Shown: piece after piece, positions 38,714 through 40,680 of the stretch
Layout: each line of letters starts with the position of its first letter
How positions within the stretch are numbered: position 1 is the stretch's first letter
IMG/VR virus record: IMGVR_UViG_3300013110_000211
Coordinates: 1-40,680 of that record
DNA from: a virus
DNA: 40,680 bases
Strand: one strand, 5' to 3'
The notes under the pieces: generated by a model
What the model was told of the DNA's origin: nothing
Database searches by the model: none
What the model saw: the letters and a program-made list of their open reading frames with translations, nothing else
Position numbers and translations under genes: made by a program

Positions 38714-39133
38714 ATGAAAAAGACATTACTTACACTTGGTTTACTTTCTGTTATTGGCTTAACTGGCTGTCAAGATGACGCAGATGTTGCGAGCTACAAT
38801 CTAAGTAAGGCCGCTGATAATTTCGAGATTGCTCGAAGGGTTGTTTTTTACAATGGTATAACAGGAGATTATATACTTTCTGTGCAAGGCTTGTGCTCTG
38901 TAAGTAATAACGGGAGAAGCGTATCTTTTACCTGTAAAAATAATAAGGGTAAATATGTAAAGCACATGCTTGGGCTATCTGACAATGTTACTTACTTTTC
39001 TGAGCAGTTAAGCGCTCATGATGTTAGCGTTTATCACTACAGGGTTACGTTTAAGCCTGACGCGGTTATTCCAGACATTAATATTAGATCTAGGCTTGTT
39101 GATGATGTTGAAAATGAAAGACTAGATAAGTAA
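38714..39133 (+). CDS. Phage lipoprotein (139 aa), beta-sandwich type
   Basis: ATG 38714 (MKKTLLTLGLLSVIGLTGC) with GGAG upstream; the TTG four codons earlier has no ribosome site. Lipobox LTGC, with C19 as the lipidated residue, then a mature domain opening NLSKAADNFEIARRVVFYNG and TGDYILSVQGLCSV, a pattern I associate with phage beta-sandwich lipoproteins. It is probably anchored in the outer or inner membrane of the infected cell, where such proteins can block receptors against further phages. It has its own promoter and a strong terminator, as morons do. Confidence 0.78.
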   Translation: MKKTLLTLGLLSVIGLTGCQDDADVASYNLSKAADNFEIARRVVFYNGITGDYILSVQGLCSVSNNGRSVSFTCKNNKGKYVKHMLGLSDNVTYFSEQLSAHDVSVYHYRVTFKPDAVIPDINIRSRLVDDVENERLDK

Positions 39134-39140
39134 GTAATAA

Positions 39141-39159
39141 AAGGGGCGCAATGCCCCTT
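39141..39159. terminator. Bidirectional terminator between lipoprotein and appendage gene
   Basis: AAGGGGC (39141-39147) pairs with GCCCCTT (39153-39159) around GCAAT. T-rich sequence follows on both strands (TATTTTATG on plus, TTTATTACTT on minus). It serves the convergent lipoprotein and appendage genes. Confidence 0.8.
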
Positions 39160-39162
39160 ATT

Positions 39163-40680
39163 TTATGAAACTAAAGTCTCACCGCATACAGTCTGAATAA
39201 CTAACAGAACTAAATCTGTTAAGTTACCACCTGTCGCGGTTAGTGTAATTTCATTTGTCGATGTATCTAGATTTACTGATACTCCAACAGCTTGGCCGTT
39301 ATCAATTACTTGATACAAGCACTTAGACAAATCAAGACCAGAAGCAAACTGCTTACTTACTCCGCTTGTTGTATCCATCTTGAAGCGTTTTTGCTTAGCC
39401 TTTAGCTCGCCCATGTTTACAGCTTCTGAATCTGAGCTAGAAGCAGGAACAACAACGCTACCACCTTCAAAAACAGTATCACCATAAGCGTACAGAGCTT
39501 TGCTTCCTGCTGGCGCATACTTGGCATCAGCAACAACAGCAATGTCATTGTAAGGATATGGGTCAGCCTGTCGAGTGCCTGAGTATGTTGCGACGTCTAA
39601 GTTTGAAATTGCACCAACCACGCCGCGGTCTGCCCCTGCTCCATCAGTACCAGCAAATGCAAATGCTGAGATATTACTAATAGATGCATTCTCAGCAATC
39701 ATAGTGGCACCAACGTTGATACCTAACTGAGAGTCATTAGATACGCTGTATGAGCCGTTTGCAATGATTGCGCTTGTCGCCGTCGTTACGTTAGCTTCAT
39801 TGTAAGAGCCGCTAAGAACAATCGATAGGTTATTACATGAGCCGTCATAATGTGACGCAATGGTGTTGTGTGCATAGTTAGGAATCGCTGCATTGCCTGA
39901 GCCCTGAGAGTTAACCATGTTCTCAACAAGTAAAGCGCGACAAGTGCCAGTTAATGACTCGCTGCCAGTTTGGTCTTTCTTGATGTAAAGACCGTAACTT
40001 GATGCCAAGTTATTGTCTGTTTGATCAATCTGCAAAGCTTTGCCAGTAATGATTTGCCCGTCATCAGTTAATGACACTGTGTCATCTAGCTCGTCTTTCA
40101 CAACAGGGCCAAGCTCTTGGCGCTCAATTGAATCATGCGTAACTATCAGCTTTTCGCTACCGTCTAGAGTGATGGTAACATTATCTAGATTTGCTCGCGT
40201 TAGGTCTGTGCCATCACCTTTCTGGTAAATAAAATCAGTTAGGGCCATTGCGCCAGCCGTGATTGATGAAACTTTAACAGTTAGCATATCGCCGACTTTA
40301 AAGTCATTACCTAGCAAAGTTACATCGCCGTCAAAAATAACAACCTCACCAGATGACATTGCAATGCTTGTGAATGCTTGACCGTTGCGTGCGTCAGCTT
40401 CTACAGCATCAAAGATACCATCAGTGCCAACTGAACCAACTAGTTCAATGTTAGAGCTTGCTAGTACATCAATTTGCGATTGCAGGTTACTTACTGCTGC
40501 TGCTCTGGCTGTACTTTCTGCTGTATCCGCTGCTGCTCGGTCTGTAGCTTCCTGGTTAACTGCTGCAATGCGCGCCGCTTCTTCTGCATCAATATTTGAT
40601 TGAAGTGTCGTATCTGCGCTTGAGCGTGCAGAAGCTTCGCTATTGATGTTTGATTGCAGTGTCGAGTCAGCCGAAATCCT
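39163..40680 (-). CDS. Large tail appendage/fibre-like protein, C-terminal part (continues from 1..1163)
   Basis: This is the 3' part of the gene that starts at 1163. The frame is open from 40680 leftward without a stop to 39163, and 40562-40680 repeats the first 119 bases. It finishes the 18-residue repeat shaft (about 40680-40460) and then encodes a Gly/Ser/Asn-rich, beta-strand-rich domain. A helical hinge (VNMGELKAKQKRF) precedes a C-terminal beta domain of about 80 residues. Internal methionines such as the one at 40359 could be mistaken for the start, but the upstream reading frame is continuous coding. The C-terminus is most likely the distal, receptor-contacting end; this is inferred from fibre architecture, not from a recognised family. 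Confidence 0.72.
   Translation of the reverse strand, partial: RISADSTLQSNINSEASARSSADTTLQSNIDAEEAARIAAVNQEATDRAAADTAESTARAAAVSNLQSQIDVLASSNIELVGSVGTDGIFDAVEADARNGQAFTSIAMSSGEVVIFDGDVTLLGNDFKVGDMLTVKVSSITAGAMALTDFIYQKGDGTDLTRANLDNVTITLDGSEKLIVTHDSIERQELGPVVKDELDDTVSLTDDGQIITGKALQIDQTDNNLASSYGLYIKKDQTGSESLTGTCRALLVENMVNSQGSGNAAIPNYAHNTIASHYDGSCNNLSIVLSGSYNEANVTTATSAIIANGSYSVSNDSQLGINVGATMIAENASISNISAFAFAGTDGAGADRGVVGAISNLDVATYSGTRQADPYPYNDIAVVADAKYAPAGSKALYAYGDTVFEGGSVVVPASSSDSEAVNMGELKAKQKRFKMDTTSGVSKQFASGLDLSKCLYQVIDNGQAVGVSVNLDTSTNEITLTATGGNLTDLVLLVIQTVCGETLVS
40562..40680. repeat. Terminal direct repeat, right copy
   Basis: Second copy of the 119-bp terminal repeat; see the left copy. Positions 40562-40680 correspond base for base to 1-119 and should be counted once. 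Confidence 0.95.

Noticed and set aside
1-40680. CRISPR array
   Set aside because: No series of identical repeats with regular unique spacers. The only tandem repeats are the 54-bp fibre repeats and the short origin-like repeats.
1-40680. Integrase, phage RNA polymerase or DNA polymerase
   Set aside because: None of the sizeable genes shows tyrosine or serine recombinase, T7-type polymerase or polymerase A/B motifs.

Overview
The window is a near-complete phage genome. Bases 1-119 are repeated exactly at 40562-40680, so the molecule closes into a circle (or is terminally redundant) of 40561 bp, and one large gene runs across the join. The virion gene set is that of a short-tailed P22-like phage: small and large terminase, P22-type portal, scaffold and coat, gp4- and gp10-like tail factors, a trimeric coiled-coil needle, gp7/gp20/gp16-like ejection proteins, and a tailspike with a P22-type head-binding domain. 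Low G+C, AGGAG-type ribosome sites, a gammaproteobacterial-type phage lipoprotein, NinG, Rha and RecT suggest a gammaproteobacterial, perhaps marine, host. That host guess is an inference.

Layout. Late minus-strand block 1 runs from 14992 down to 7843: terS, terL, portal, scaffold, coat, a small protein, gp4. It is followed by small minus genes (6807-6042), with two plus-strand moron-like genes (6952-7840) between them and gp4. Next come two very large appendage genes (1505 aa at 5743-1226; about 853 aa from 1163 across the join to 39163). A plus-strand block (35092-39133) then carries small membrane proteins, an XhlA-like holin candidate, tiny DNA-binding-like proteins, dUTPase, an endolysin candidate and a lipoprotein. 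Late minus-strand block 2 runs from 35012 to 26738: gp10, needle, a 108-aa protein, gp7, gp20, gp16, tailspike. The virion module is therefore split in two, with an oppositely oriented lysis/nucleotide block between gp4 and gp10.

The early region (16231-26673) diverges from a small operator/promoter region at 24252-24397. Rightward: a Cro-sized HTH protein, RecT, a YqaJ-type exonuclease and SSB, i.e. a recombination module. Leftward: small cassettes, a Rha-type regulator, a ribbon-helix-helix-like protein, a replication initiator or loader-like protein, DnaB helicase, two DNA methyltransferases, NinG and a PAPS-reductase/DndC-like sulfur-transfer protein. No integrase, RNA polymerase or DNA polymerase is visible, so host enzymes must be used.

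The most unusual content is noncoding. (1) A compact minus-strand RNA gene at about 38461-38601 has its own -10 box and intrinsic terminator and three perfect complementary segment pairs in a non-nested order. (2) A motif close to ATATRCATATARCTAAA occurs in seven intergenic regions, always pointing toward the next gene; it looks like a phage-specific promoter or operator class. (3) A structured ~400-nt region at 15787-16205 contains a tRNA-like T-arm and acceptor. (4) A long hairpin lies at the predicted 5' end of the 1505-aa appendage mRNA.
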